NCBI GenBank assembly: GCA_037013495.1
Contig: CM072811.1
Span: 46,569,452 to 46,633,451, forward strand
Direction: 5' to 3'
Length of the DNA stretch: 64,000 nt
DNA from: Hippophae tibetana
Lineage: Eukaryota; Streptophyta; Magnoliopsida; Rosales; Elaeagnaceae
A model generated the notes under the pieces. That model was not told where the DNA came from. It ran no database searches and saw only the letters and a program-made list of their open reading frames with translations. Below, piece by piece: positions 48,476-61,426 of the stretch. Positions within the stretch are counted from its first letter, which is position 1. Each line of letters opens with the position of its first letter. The translations under genes were made by a program, and so were the position numbers.

Positions 48476-49110
48476 CATGTAACATGTTACATCTAGCGTA
48501 CTTTTGAAAACTTATCGGATGTAATATGTATATAACTTATTATATCCACATGTATATCTATATGTAATAGTTTACATCTATATTTACATTTATACGTAAC
48601 ATGTTACATGCATCTTAAAATTGATTTAACAAAATCTCATTTAATTTGATAATAATATAAAATAAAATTAGTACTTTGGTAACGGGCTATAGTGTTATTC
48701 TGAAATTATATTATTCATTTCAAAAAATTTAGTTAGATAAGAGGATTATAAAAAATTACAATTTTTTTTAAAATTATGGTTTAAAGTTTTATAGAAGGCA
48801 CTTCAATTTTAACGTGCTATATCAACCATAATATTTGTATATATTATATTATATTTATTTCTATTTTTGAATGTAACATGTTATATCATCTCTAAAATGT
48901 TATTTTCATTTTTATCTTTATTGTAATACATTAAATGTACTTGTATTTGTATATTTAATGTTATATTCACCTCTATTTTTATATGTAATATATTACATTT
49001 AAATATATGTTTATATGTAAAATATTATATCTACATCTATCTTTGGATCTATAATTGTATCTAACATATTATATATATCTTTATCTTTATATGTAACATA
49101 TTACATACAT
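48470..49110. repeat. GTAACATGTTAC palindrome array, block 2
   Basis: About twelve further units with cores near 48478, 48599, 48877, 48988 and 49092 and more decayed ones between. Tails are CATCTATCTTTAT-like. Confidence 0.78.
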
Positions 49111-49599
49111 TGAAGCTCCAAAGAGTAATTGAAGCTCTCATAAAGGATAGCTGAAGCTTCGTTAAGGTCACGTTGGTAAAGTCTTTAACTATGATAAGAT
49201 GAAAAATTAATGTTAAAATTTTATATAAATGTGTGAAAATATCCTTAAAAGAGATAGTTAATTAATGTGTTACTCTAATTATGAGTAAATATATAACAAT
49301 AATCATTTTATTAGCAAAAAGTTAATTAATTTATTACTTTAGTGAAATATATATATATAATAATTATTATTTGATTAACAATAAATATAGCACTTTGTGA
49401 CAGTGTTACACGATCGAAATACGAGTTATAATTTATTTAATAAATAAATCAAATATAATAAGACGATACATACAAACTTAACACATGATTATACATGAGT
49501 GATCTCAAATACAATAGGATGACACATATGATTACCCATTTAATGAGTAAATAATTACTCATGTAGAATCATTAACTTTATGAATTATCATGTTTAATA
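49111..49599. other. AT-rich spacer
   Basis: No gene or element recognised. GAAGCTCCAAAGAG and GAAGCTCTCATAAAGG near 49114-49145 form a short local repeat. Confidence 0.5.
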
Positions 49600-50400
49600 T
49601 AATAAAAATAATTGTATTTTATAAAATAATTACTCATAAAAATGTATTTATTATATGAATATTTTGGTATTTATTTATGTAAAAAATAACAAAAAGTATA
49701 AAATATGTATTTATTATATAAATATTTTGGTATTTATTGGTATAAAAAACTAAAAAAGTGGTTGTCAATATAATATTGTGGTTTTTTTATATAAAAATAT
49801 TATAAGTGAATTAATCGAATACTCATTTATAGTGTGAACTATTATCCTTATTATAATAAAAATGATTGCATATATAAAATAAATATTCATAAAAAAGTAT
49901 TTATTATATAGATATTTTTGATATTTATTGGTATAAAAAACTAAAAAAATGGTTGTAAATAAAATATTGTGATTTTTTATATAAATATATTATAAGTGAA
50001 TTAATCGAATATTCATTACAGTATAAATTATTACCTTTATTATAATAAAAATAATTACATATATAAAATAAATCTTCATAAAAAATATTTATTATATAGA
50101 TATTTTGGTATTTATTGATATAAAAATATTAAATATGTATTTATTATATAGATATTTTGATATTTATTAGTGTAATATAATTAACAAAAAGAAAAAAAAT
50201 GATTTTCGATTAAAGATTAAGATTGAAGATATAATAAGTGAATTGATTAAATATTCATTAAATGTATAATTATTAATCATAAAATATATTTATTATACAT
50301 GTATTTTGGTATTTATTGATGTAAAAAATTTTAAAAATATAAAATATGTAATTATTGTATAAATATTTTGATATTTATTAATATAAAAAAGTTAAAAATA
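49600..50400. repeat. AT-rich tandem repeat, about 190-250 bp period
   Basis: Three or more imperfect copies. The phrase AATAAAAATRATTRYATATAT recurs at 49601, 49855 and 50044, each followed by TTTATTATATAGATATTTTGG-like and TATAAGTGAATTAATCGAAT-like sequence. Shorter sub-repeats (GTATTTATTATATARATATTTTGGTATTTATT) are nested in each. Confidence 0.82.
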
Positions 50401-52158
50401 TTTAGAAAAAAATGACAAATAAACAACGGAAAAAAAATCGAACAAATAAAAGGACATCGTGTCATTTATATATATATATTAATATTGTTATCAATAGCTT
50501 TTTTAAGTTAACGGTGGTGAAGGCAATGCATATTAGATTAAATTTATAATAAAAAAATTAAAATAAATTTATTTTATCAAAATTAAAAAGATAATAACTA
50601 GAATTTAAGAAAAAATAAAGCGTAGAATTTATCAAAAGATAAATACTAATATTATTTACACACTTTTTATATCCATAATCTTATATCAGTGTAATAATTG
50701 TTTTAAAAAATTATAAAAATAATATCGATACTAAAACATTAGGGAACATTAGTGTTTGTTCCGCCAAATTTATATTTGTCTATACACTATTCATGGAGCC
50801 CTAGTCCCTAGGACATATATTGCCTCCTTATTACTCCAGCCGACAGGGGAGATGAAAAACGTCATTAGCTGCTTTGAAGAGAAGATTAAATAAAAAAAAA
50901 GGTTTATTTACTTGTAGAGCAATAACTTATATGATACGTAACCACATATTAATAAGAAATAAATTTAATTATATTAATTAATAGATAATTTTGACTTTAT
51001 TGCAAATAAAAATATTCGAAGACATATTAAGCCAACTCCTCTTTAAATTTCCAATACTCACAAGCAATGTTGGAGCATCATTGATCCCATATAACATCTT
51101 TCATTTTGTCATTTTGGCTTTTTGTGAGGACTTGAATCAGCCTCCGTCAAAGACTTTATCTTCTATTCGGTAACAGTAGATGATATTATTTGTTTTTTAA
51201 TTAACTATTTTATCTTTTTATTATATTTTACCTGTAGATATATTTGAAGTTTGATTTTAATTAACTTTTTTAGCTATTAGTATTTGTAATCGTTTTCGGT
51301 CTGCCGTGATTAATATAATAGGTTTTTATGTATTTTTATTTATTTATTTATAATTATTCATTTATATGTATAATCAAATTGAATCAAAATTTTACTTCCT
51401 ATAGATTTATTTTATAACAAAATAAAATAAACCTAACGAGGGAAGAGCAAACTCCTATAATTATAAGAGGTTTCTCTCCGGCTCTCACCCATCAAAAATA
51501 AAAAATAAAAAATAAAAAAGGTAAAGAAAGCTAAAAATAACAAATAGTATATATTTGTTTCTTTTATCACAATATTGATAGTACATTATAGCATGTTTTC
51601 ATTTAGTAAATTATCTTTTTATCATAAAAATATTATATTTAAGGAAATATTACATTATATATTATAGCCACGTGTTAAAAATAATTAATTTTAAATTAAA
51701 AATAAGTAGTAATTAGAAATAATATTTTTAAACATATTACCTCTTTATTCTTAGAATGAATATGATTAATTAGTTTGAGTAATTTTACCCTATGACTTAG
51801 AGTTTCTAGACTTTGTGTAATTTTTATTCTTATTTAACAATTTTTTATTTTTATTTTTAATTGTTATTTTTAAAGTAATTTTATTAATTAAGTCATTAGT
51901 ATTTATTTTTATTCAATTTAAATAATATTGATTACCTTAATTAATTAAAAATATTGAAATTGATTAAAATAAATACTAGTAACATAAATAACTGTAATTT
52001 AAAAATATTAATAGATAATAAATTAAACTGTTTCATTTCAACTTATACAATTACGAACAAACAAAGCTCAAGCTTGATCAAACCTACCTTTACATTACGT
52101 TAAATTCAACACTAAACTAATGTTTCTTGAAATAATAACTAATCTCTTATTGTAATTA
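50401..52158. other. AT-rich spacer
   Basis: No gene assigned. A less AT-rich patch at 50750-51180 has a 60-codon plus-strand frame ending at 51173 (PSKTLSSIR) without recognisable domain. Confidence 0.45.
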
Positions 52159-52350
52159 TTGGCAGATATACTTTATGTAATGTGGCTGATATTTGGTGTA
52201 GCACAGGTAAAATCTAATTCTGTGAAGGAAGCTGAATTACTCTCAATCTTAATGTCTTTGCAAATTGCTTTATCAGTTGGATTTCATCGTATAATTATTG
52301 AAAATGACAATAACAATATTATTTCAACCATAAACGGATTCGATCATTAG
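52159..52350 (+). pseudogene. RNase H-like (RVT_3 type) fragment
   Basis: A 63-codon open block. VKEAELLSILMSLQIALSVG followed by FHRIIIENDNNNIISTING matches the layout of plant RNase H-like domains found in LINE elements and derived host proteins. These have a conserved A-E-x-x-A/S-L helix and an I-x-E-x-D strand with acidic catalytic residues. Only this segment is present; neighbouring reverse transcriptase or zinc-knuckle sequence was not seen, so it is a dead piece of a LINE or related gene. Confidence 0.5.
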
Positions 52351-52419
52351 TCAAAAAAAAAAAACTTGAACTTTTGAAAGAAAAAAAATCCATTCCATCA
52401 ATTATTTACACAATAAATT

Positions 52420-52630
52420 AATAATATTTAAAGGAAAAAATTTAAAATTCATCAAATAAAATGACTTGTAAAAAAATTTGTCATTTTATTTGAGAGCAAC
52501 TCCATCCATCCATCCCTTTATTTATCCAAGAAATAAATAATATTTAAAGGAAAATAAGAAATTAAAAGGCATCAAACAAAATGTATTGCACAAAAAATAT
52601 GTCATTTTCTTTGATAGCATCTCTCTTTTA
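52420..52630. repeat. Tandemly duplicated hairpin-forming segment
   Basis: Two copies about 115 bases apart of a segment starting AATAATATTTAAAGGAAAA and ending TTTGAKAGCA. Each contains ATCAAAYAAAATG...CATTTTMTTTGA, so each copy can fold on itself. Confidence 0.72.
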
Positions 52631-55600
52631 TTAGTAGATATTTATATTGCATGTCTATCTTTTGTTTTTATTTATATGAAATATAGTATTATTGAAAATC
52701 ATGTTTTTATATGATTTTTTTAATTGAATAATAAAGATATAGTTCATTCAACAATATAAAACTAGGCCCTTTTTTGAAAAGAAATTTGGTTTTGCCTTTG
52801 AACATAAAACTCGTGACTCAAATTTAAGGCGTTTTTTTAATGTTTAACTAAATTTATATTAATTTTTTAAAATAACTATAATACTCATATATTACAAATG
52901 TGCTTCATATCGATGTAACACGTACTTATTGGCAAGTAAACTTAATCGTTAGCAGTTTAATTAAGTTTTGTTATTTTAAAAAACAAAATTTTAAATTTAG
53001 GTTTTTTTATTGTATTAAATGAAACTACGTTGATTCGCTATTTTAAACTAACATTAATAATTTTGGCAACCATTAGAAAATTTTAATTTTTTATACCTGC
53101 GAAATGAAATTAATTAGCTAAAAATTCTAAACCAATTAAATCTTAATAATTTGAATAATTTTCTAGTTATTGTTATTTTACTTGCTTTAACAAATGGCTT
53201 CATGAGTAATCGTTCATGCTAATTAGTAATTAGTATAGTGCATGTCTTTTGAAATACCACAAACCTTTCTAATCTTTGATTACATGTAAAGTATTTCTTA
53301 GAAGTTGTATTTTGTGCGTTGCACATCCTCAATGTTTGAATTAATATTAAGGATGATGGTATCAAAATTATACTAATGTTAAAAGTATATAAAATTAAAA
53401 AAATATATTAAAATCACTTTATTTAGAGTAATATTCCATTTTTTTATTAAAATCATTTGGAGTTAAGAATTATCACAACTATATTAGGTTTTATTTCAAA
53501 ACAACTTTGATAAAAAATTAAATTTACGATAAGACATTGACCTAATATGTAAAGATATTTACTTAATAAGGAAATACTTATTATGACAAGACAATGTCTT
53601 ACCACGATAAGGTAATGTCTTATCACAATAATGATAAGCCTTATTTTGGAAGGATTTTTTTGTAAAAATTGAAAGCATTAACTTGATGTAGGAAGATATA
53701 TGCCCAATATGAGAAGGTTTAGTACTAGCATCAAGTGTCATGATAAGTTTTACTACAACAAAACAATGTCTTATCACAACAATCATAACCCTTACATTGT
53801 TAACTATTTTGGTAAAAAAAAATCTAACCCAAATGTTTTACTAGTTTAATAAATCTTCTATCAAATTCTATTTACTTTTTTGGTGGAACACTGTCACTAA
53901 TTATGAAAATATATAAATACAAAAATGAAAAAAAAATCATAAATAGAACATGTGAATACAGATAATCAATTTTTTTTTTTGAGTTGTTATGTGTTCAAAC
54001 ATATATAAACACATATTTTTTTTATTTATAATTGATTTATGGAACATATATCAACTCAAAAAAACGCATATGTGTATCCATGTGTTTTATTTTTTATACT
54101 TTTTAAAAAATTTGAACTTCTAATATTTTTTTTATAATTAATAAATTTATAATATCATATTAAAATATTAATATATTTTTTTATAATTTCATTATATTTC
54201 TATTATCCTTTATCTTAATATCCCAACATTAAGAGGGGAAAGTTTAGTTAGATGGGCAAACGTGTATCAGCTGCTAGCAGAAAATCAATAAAAGAATTAT
54301 TAAAACAAAAATATCAAATTAAATTAAATGAAATTAACTTCCTTTCCTTTTTACTATTCTTCCTTGCACTTAAATATTTACGTTTATTCTATTCTAAACT
54401 TGTAAATGTTTCTTGTGTAAAGAAGATTTAGTATCCAAATTAATTTAATAATAGAATGGATTACGTACTCTCTGAGAATATTTACTGAAAATAAGAACTA
54501 AAAATAGAATTAACTTGAAGTTAGTAACATAATATATCAATTTTGGTAGTATATTATTATTCGAAGGTTCATTTTTTTTTTAACAAAAAGCACATTTAAA
54601 TATACAAATATGCAACGAGAGGGGTTAAAGGATTGAGTGAAGGGCCGGAAATACAATAACTTGTCATTTTATTTGATTTTTGTCATTTTTAATATATTTC
54701 ACTATCAATAATTATTTTAATAGATTGCTTATTATACACATTAATTCACTTATTTGAAATTGATCATTGATATAAAACTAAACTTTAAGAACGTGGAAGT
54801 TACAAAATACACCTTCTGGGAACTGCTTTATATTTAATCAAACTTAGGCAAGATTTATGATATTTGTCATTTGTTTATATATACTCCTTAGAATAACGCT
54901 GTACATCTGAATTTGTTAATATTTAATAATTTAATTACAAAAAAAGTTAGCGATGAGACATACTCGTGATTACGTAGTCCACATCTAATTTATTGTTAGG
55001 CATTTGGGTAGGAAGTAAAAGTAATTTTGAAAAATAATAAAAATAAAAAATTTGTAATTATAAAAATAATATTTTTATTATTAATAAAAAAAATTGAACA
55101 TTATTTTATATTTATTGTTTAATTCAATCCCTTTTAAATTAAAAATCATTTACATCTTTTCAATATTAATATTATTTAACTGTTATTTTTATTGTTATAA
55201 GTTTTTAAAATATCATTTTTTTTAATTTTTTTCTAATAATTTTATATATATTTATTTGTTTTTGTTGTGAATTATTTTTATTTTTATTTAGATTGTTAAG
55301 TTGCTACAATATGTTTTCTCATAATTTGTATTTAAACATATTTTATAAAAATTGGTTCTAATGATATTCTTTTAACATATTATTAGTTAGTTTTTAGAAG
55401 AAAAAAAATAGATATAGATCTAGCCATGTTATTTCATGTTAATATTGGAATCAAATACAATAACCAACTAGATTGTTTAAATACTGGAAATACATATGAC
55501 ATATCGATTCATTTAAAACCGCTATTTTAAAATACTAGTGCATATCAAGGAAGTTTCGAGTAAAAGAGAAAAAAAACTTGATATAACTAGACGGGACTAT

Positions 55601-56662
55601 ATTGGAGAGCCAACGGCCAAAAATTGGAATAAAATCCTATTAGTATTATAATTTTATTTAGATTTTTGAAGTAGTATTTTAATATTAATTTGAGATTTAC
55701 ATGTGTAATATTATAATTATTTATTTATTTATCTCAAAATATAAAAATCGTTTAATTAATTGAATTTTTAATTTTCTAATGTTTTGATAAATTTTTATTT
55801 AAATATTTATAAAGTTAGGTGTGTTTAATTGAAAAAACTAATTTTCGTTGATTTTAAAATATGTTTCATCAGAGCTCGTGACCAAGGAAGAGAACTTTAA
55901 CTATATATTTCCATGATATTTTTAAATAGTTTTAAACATATTTATTTATAAGTTTTAAGAGATTTAATTCGTATGCCTTTTGATTTAAGAGTATGAATGT
56001 AAGAATACAAGTCATAAATAATACTTTGATTTCTATCCATGGTTCTACCTATGAATTGTTCAATATATCATATAGAACAATTAGAATAATAAGATGATAA
56101 AATACTATAAACAAATATTTAATATTTTAAAATTTATATCATAGAAATTTTACTTATTTGAATATTTCAGTTTATTAGTATATTTTATGAATAAAGATAC
56201 ATGGGATTACCAATTTAATTAAAATTATTTTTTAAAAACATATATCAGTTATTTTTTAATATAATAAAATTAATTATAAAAATATCAATATTGATAAATC
56301 CCATATATATATATATAATTATTTATATAAATTTATATTTAATTTTTTTTAAAAATAGATGTTCTAATATATATTTTGATGAGAGATTATTACGTTACGT
56401 AATTAAAAGGTAACAAGATATAATTGTAAAAGTATAATTACAATAAAAATCTTTTATATTGAATAATAAAGTGAACAAGATTTAAATATTTTACCAAGAT
56501 ATAATGGCAATCATGAAATTAGTCTTTTAAGTCCTACAAAATATTTCCTTCTGATAGTTTTTAAAATAAACCGAAAAACAAAGCAATATACAAATCGGTT
56601 TTAATCGCTATCCCCCTCCGTTCAAAAACAACGGTTTCTTTCTACTTTTCCACACCGCCGAA
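52631..56662. other. AT-rich spacer
   Basis: No gene recognised in four kilobases. A local cluster of AATGTCTTAYCACRA words (53590-53640 and 53765) forms a small direct repeat. The last 80 bases before 56663 belong to the 3' side of the acidic-protein gene. Confidence 0.55.
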
Positions 56663-57238
56663 CTATTGGGCAGGTAAAGTATCGAACCGCCACGAGAAAT
56701 CGGAGTACTGTGACGAATCAAAATAAACATCAGAATAACCAAACAACCCATCATCATAACTAACAAATTCGTTATTCGCAGCCGTAGCCAAATCAAATGA
56801 ATCGTATTTCTGAACCTGATCATCTAATTCTAAACCCCACAAATCGTCAATTCCAGAGGAACCGGACGGAACTCGGATTAACTCAGTCTCAACCGGTTTC
56901 GATTCTTCTTCAATCGAGTTAATAGATGGCGGCAAACCTAGCTCGTCATCAGAGGCTTCAAGAAGGTACCCAAGATTAGGTTGTGACTCGCCGGATTCTA
57001 ACGTCAGATCCACAACCGGTACCGGATCCGACGCCGGAGATTCTGTAAAAGGAGCTGATATTTCTTGCTCAAGGCTCCTCAACACCGAGTCGAGATCTTG
57101 AGTCGACGTATAAGTAGCAGCATCGGTTTCCTCGAGAAAATCAATAAGATCATCTCTGAGTTTCTTGACGTCGGCCGAGTCGTGTTCCGAGTTTCCCGAG
57201 TCATCCCGGACTCGCTTTCTCTCACTATGACCTTCCAT
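56663..57238 (-). CDS. Acidic, probably disordered nuclear protein, 191 aa, unknown function
   Basis: Single-exon gene, start MEGHSERKRVRDDSG, stop TAG at 56663-56665. It stands out from the AT-rich surroundings by composition and has a TATA box upstream, so I regard it as real. Residues 6-12 (ERKRVRD) could be a nuclear localisation signal. An amphipathic segment lies at about 24-60 (VKKLRDDLIDFLEE, LDSVLRSLEQEI). VPVVDLTLES (73-82) fits a SUMO-interaction motif. LGYLLEASDDELGLPP (89-104) and DDLWGLELDD (131-140) look like conserved blocks. The C-terminal 50 residues are rich in Asp, Tyr, Phe and Ser, like acidic activation regions. No enzymatic motif. I believe similar plant-only uncharacterised proteins exist but cannot name a family. 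Confidence 0.85.
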   Translation of the reverse strand: MEGHSERKRVRDDSGNSEHDSADVKKLRDDLIDFLEETDAATYTSTQDLDSVLRSLEQEISAPFTESPASDPVPVVDLTLESGESQPNLGYLLEASDDELGLPPSINSIEEESKPVETELIRVPSGSSGIDDLWGLELDDQVQKYDSFDLATAANNEFVSYDDGLFGYSDVYFDSSQYSDFSWRFDTLPAQ

Positions 57239-57358
57239 TTTAAAAATCGGAAATTGAAAACTATGAAGGAGAATTAAAAAATCGAAGAAATCGTAACGTT
57301 TCTACAATTATCGTTTTCAAAAACAAAGAACAATCAAATGAAGGAGTTAAAAGAAGTG
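57239..57358 (-). other. Probable 5' leader of the 191-aa protein gene
   Basis: About 120 bases between the ATG and the expected start site 30 bases below the TATA box. On the sense strand it has ACACTTCTTTTAAC near its start and AAAATGG at the ATG. Confidence 0.55.
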
Positions 57359-57385
57359 TGTTGTGGCGGAGAGATGAGAATAGGG

Positions 57386-57395
57386 ATTTATATAA
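57386..57395 (-). promoter_or_regulatory. TATA box
   Basis: Sense strand CCCCCCTTATATAAATCCC, with TATATAAAT embedded in a C-rich context, about 150 bases upstream of the ATG at 57238. This is a canonical plant TATA position. Confidence 0.8.
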
Positions 57396-57470
57396 GGGGG
57401 GACAAAGGAGAGATAAAAGTTAAAGGAGAGAGTTGTAGCCTGTAGGGGTATTAATATCACTTTATGATTG

Positions 57471-57480
57471 TGACGTGGCA
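57471..57480 (-). promoter_or_regulatory. ABRE/G-box-like ACGT element
   Basis: TGACGTGGCA on the plus strand (TGCCACGTCA in gene sense), about 80 bases upstream of the TATA box. It matches bZIP-binding ABRE-type sites and suggests abscisic acid or stress control; this is inference from motif and position. Confidence 0.55.
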
Positions 57481-60400
57481 GGGGTATTGCGTGTAACTCT
57501 CCGTCTTTTTCTTGTGAATATATAATACTAATGTCATGTTTCATTTTTATTTTTATTTTAAAAAAAAAATATTAAACTTTTTAATAAAAAAGAGAATTAA
57601 TATTTGAAAATTATTATTTTCATGTTAATATTACTAATTTTAGAATAATTTAATAATTTCCACTGGTTTGTTATAAAAGTCATTCTGCTAATAACCTTTC
57701 TTGCTATGACAATATAAGTACTTACCTTTGATGTTTCTAGCGCAAGACTTAATGATATTAAAGTAATTTAATACTGAGAATAATATTAATGTAATATAAA
57801 TTATTATTATAATAAAAATATTTTATTAATAATAATAAAATTTAAATTTAAATAATATTAAAAATAAAATAAATACATATTTTATTTTTATTATAATAAC
57901 ATAAAACAATTTATTTAATAATTTATCAATAAATTATTTCTAAATTAAAAAATATATATTTGATAATAGTATTTATTTTTATAAAAAGTTAATAATAATA
58001 TTATTAAAATATAAATTATTATTGATACAATAATATTTAATTAATAATAATATATTAAAAAGTAAATATATATTTTTATGTATTTTTATTATAACAATAA
58101 AAAATTATTTTATCAATATCATTAAAAAAAATGTTAAATTTAATTTATAAAATCAGTTTCAGTTCCGATCTTCAAGTCCGCTGACAGTGCGTGGGTCCCA
58201 TTTAGCATAGTCAATCCCGGCACTTGCCTATTCTTGGCTATTATTATTTGGCTTGGCTCGGCTCGGCTGAGTTAAGATTACTACTATGTTTAAGCGTTTG
58301 CTTGGTAGGAAATGAAAATCAATCAGTTCCTTTTTTATTACTTTGTCATTGCGTGTGCGCGTGTTAGGTATAAGGGTGTTTTTGTCAAATTGATTAGCTG
58401 CTTTTTTGTTGATTGGATATTTTAATTGTTTTTTAATTCTTATTGATAATATTACATAAGATCACCTTTTTTTTATGGAATTTTTTCGTTTTTTACCTTC
58501 TCATGATTTTAAATTCATATTAAAAACACCTTCTACTTTTGCGTGGGCATTTAAAAACACAATTATTGCGATTCGGATGATTGATTTTTACAGGTTAATA
58601 AAAATTGTTCTTAGAGTAAGTTATTTATTTTTAATGATCATTATCCTATAAATATAATTAGTAATTTTTTTTAATAATAGAAAATTTTAATATAATTTCT
58701 AATTTATTCAAAAAAATTAACATATATAATACATGTATATTTAATGGTAGCATTTGTGGTATTTTTTATAATTTACTCCAATAAAAAGTTAACATCATTT
58801 TAAAGTTTTTAAATATATTTTTTAATATTTTTTATACTAATTTTATATTTTTTTAATCTCTCTTCTTTATATATCAGTTTAAATTTTTTATTCATTACTA
58901 CATACTATTTACTATGTTCGTCCATATTTTATGCATATTTTGTATTAGAAATACGATATGCATTTTTTGGAATTTATTTACATAAAATAAGAAAATAGTA
59001 TGTATTTTATGTGATTAGAATAATTTATATGTACTAACTTAATATATAATCGTGCACATCAAACTTATAATCATAATATTATAAAGATAATTTAACTAGT
59101 ATTTTTATTTTTTGAACTTTAATGTGTTTTAGCCGTTGTGTTATTAAAATAATCATAAATACTTAAAAAAACAATAATATAAGTAAAAATCTTAATCTAA
59201 GCTGACTAATAAAAAATATAAGGAAAATTTAGCTAATAACCAATAAAAAAAGATATATCGAAGAGATGGTAAAAGAAGCAAAAATATTAACATATTTATT
59301 TAATGATTTAGAAATGAATAAAAAAATTTATAAATATCATAGAAGAGTAAATAGTAAAAAGTATCACAAATTATCTTTATTAAATGTATATATTTAAAAA
59401 ATTCTCAATAAAATAAAAAATTGTATTAAATTTATAACTTTTATTAAATGTGTGTATTGTTTATATACTACCTAAAAAATATAAGTAAAAAATAATACTT
59501 AAAATGTAATATTGGTATAATTAAGATAACAAATCCCAAACGCATCCCAAATAAATTAAACAATGAACGATTGTTAATTCACCGAAACACTATATTATAT
59601 ATCAAATAATAGATGTTTGACAATAAACATTTATGCATGAATTTAAATGTGGTTTACTTTTAACATATGTTCAAATTTGATTTTGAAGGATGTTTTTATT
59701 TAAGATGGTGTGAAATTGTAGTTACGGGTAGTTGTTATTTAGTGTTATTTGTACACATAAATTTTTCCACTATTTATACTTTTTTATTTATATGTTACAA
59801 AAAATAATTATTTTATAAAAAAGATAATTTTTTTTATAATTATTTAGTATTACAATATAAGTCATATGTGCATAATATATATACATTTGTCTAGTTATTC
59901 TCTTCTTATTTGATTTAATTGGGGATTTGTTTCTAATTTTTTGTATTTTTTTTTCTTTCTGACAAATGGTTTCCCAAATTTATGTATGGTTGAGTTATTT
60001 TAGAAGACTTCTTTAGGTTTTGTTTCTAATTTTATTGATGGTTAATTTTTTTTCCATACAAAAATAGATATATTTTAAAATTTATGGATGGTTTCATGGT
60101 GACTGTTTTCCTAGCAAACATTTATAGGTGGAGGATTTCGTTTTTAGGTCAGATTTATATCTGTGGGTAATGGATAAAGTAAAATGTTAAATAAACACAA
60201 TTATATAAATATATATAATAATTATATTAACTACACATCGTTACAAACATAATTTTATTTTTTAAATAACTTAATAATTTTTAAATTATTTTACACATAA
60301 AATTATATCTAAATAACATTTATCAGAATAAGAAAGTTCTAATTATCATAAATTTATAATAAATTATAAACAATGTGATGTATTATTATTGATAAATATA

Positions 60401-61426
60401 ATTTAACTTATTTAATAAAAAAATATTACGTTAATTATAAATATAATTATAATATATTTATTATATATAAAAATACTTTAACAAATATTATTGTGCCGTA
60501 TAAGTACAATTTACAAAGTTAAAAATTTATCTTTCTCATGACACAAACTTTTATCTTCGGGTGGAGAATTATTAAGGGTTATCTTATAGGTATAATTTCA
60601 AAAATGATAATTGTTTATAAATTTACTTTTATTTTAATTATAATAATATTTGTTATCTTAAAAAAATTATTTTTGGTATTGTTGGTAAATTTTATGTATA
60701 TGTTGTATAAAAGGTTTTATTTTAGTATTTATATTCAAGTAATCATATATTTATAAGTCATTTTAAAAGTATTTTTTATTAAGGTTTATACATAGATTTT
60801 ATATGAAATTTTTTATAAAGTTATTATGAGAATTTAAAAAAGAAAAAAATTAATATTATAATTATGCTTATTAAGATCACTTTTTTTATATTTGATTATG
60901 TTATACAAAATATTACATCTTTTTTTATACTGGGGTTAATAATCAAAAATATTTCATGAATTTTAGACTCGATATAGGATATTTAGTCGCAATTAAAAAC
61001 CTCAATTTGATCCCTATTCTCATGTTATTAATAATCAAATTAATTTTATTTGGTTAAAGATTAATTTTTTTAGTAAGAATTCAATTTCTATGTATAACTA
61101 TTGTTATAAATATTTTTAAAATAGTTGTTAGTCTAATCATTTTGTGTATTTTTTCATAAATTTTTACAATGCCACTATTAAATTTACACATAGGACACAG
61201 ATGGTATATTATGACAAAAACAGAATTCAAAATGATAAAATAAATACCAATATTTAAATTAAGATGAATACTTTTAAGATACCAATACATCTTGACATTT
61301 TAATAAAAAAATTATATTTAATTTTTTTAATATTTATTATATTATAATTAATATAAATATAAATTTATATATTGTAACTGTACATATTTATAACTCATAA
61401 TATTATTATACACATGAATCATTTAA
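57481..61426. other. AT-rich spacer with one GC-richer patch
   Basis: No gene recognised. 58150-58400 is less AT-rich, with GGCTTGGCTCGGCTCGGCTG (58250-58269) and GCGTGTGCGCGTG (58351-58363). It could be a distal regulatory region of the 191-aa gene or an eroded repeat. The rest is stop-dense AT-rich DNA. Confidence 0.5.

Noticed and set aside
49600..50400. CRISPR array
   Set aside because: Repeat units are long, imperfect and contiguous without unique spacers, in plant-type DNA.
57347..57544. 65-codon minus-strand frame upstream of the 191-aa gene
   Set aside because: It spans the TATA box and ABRE-like site of that gene, so it is promoter sequence.
60538..60756. 72-codon plus-strand frame with membrane-like Ile/Phe runs
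   Set aside because: Hydrophobicity is what very AT-rich random DNA gives; no supporting context.
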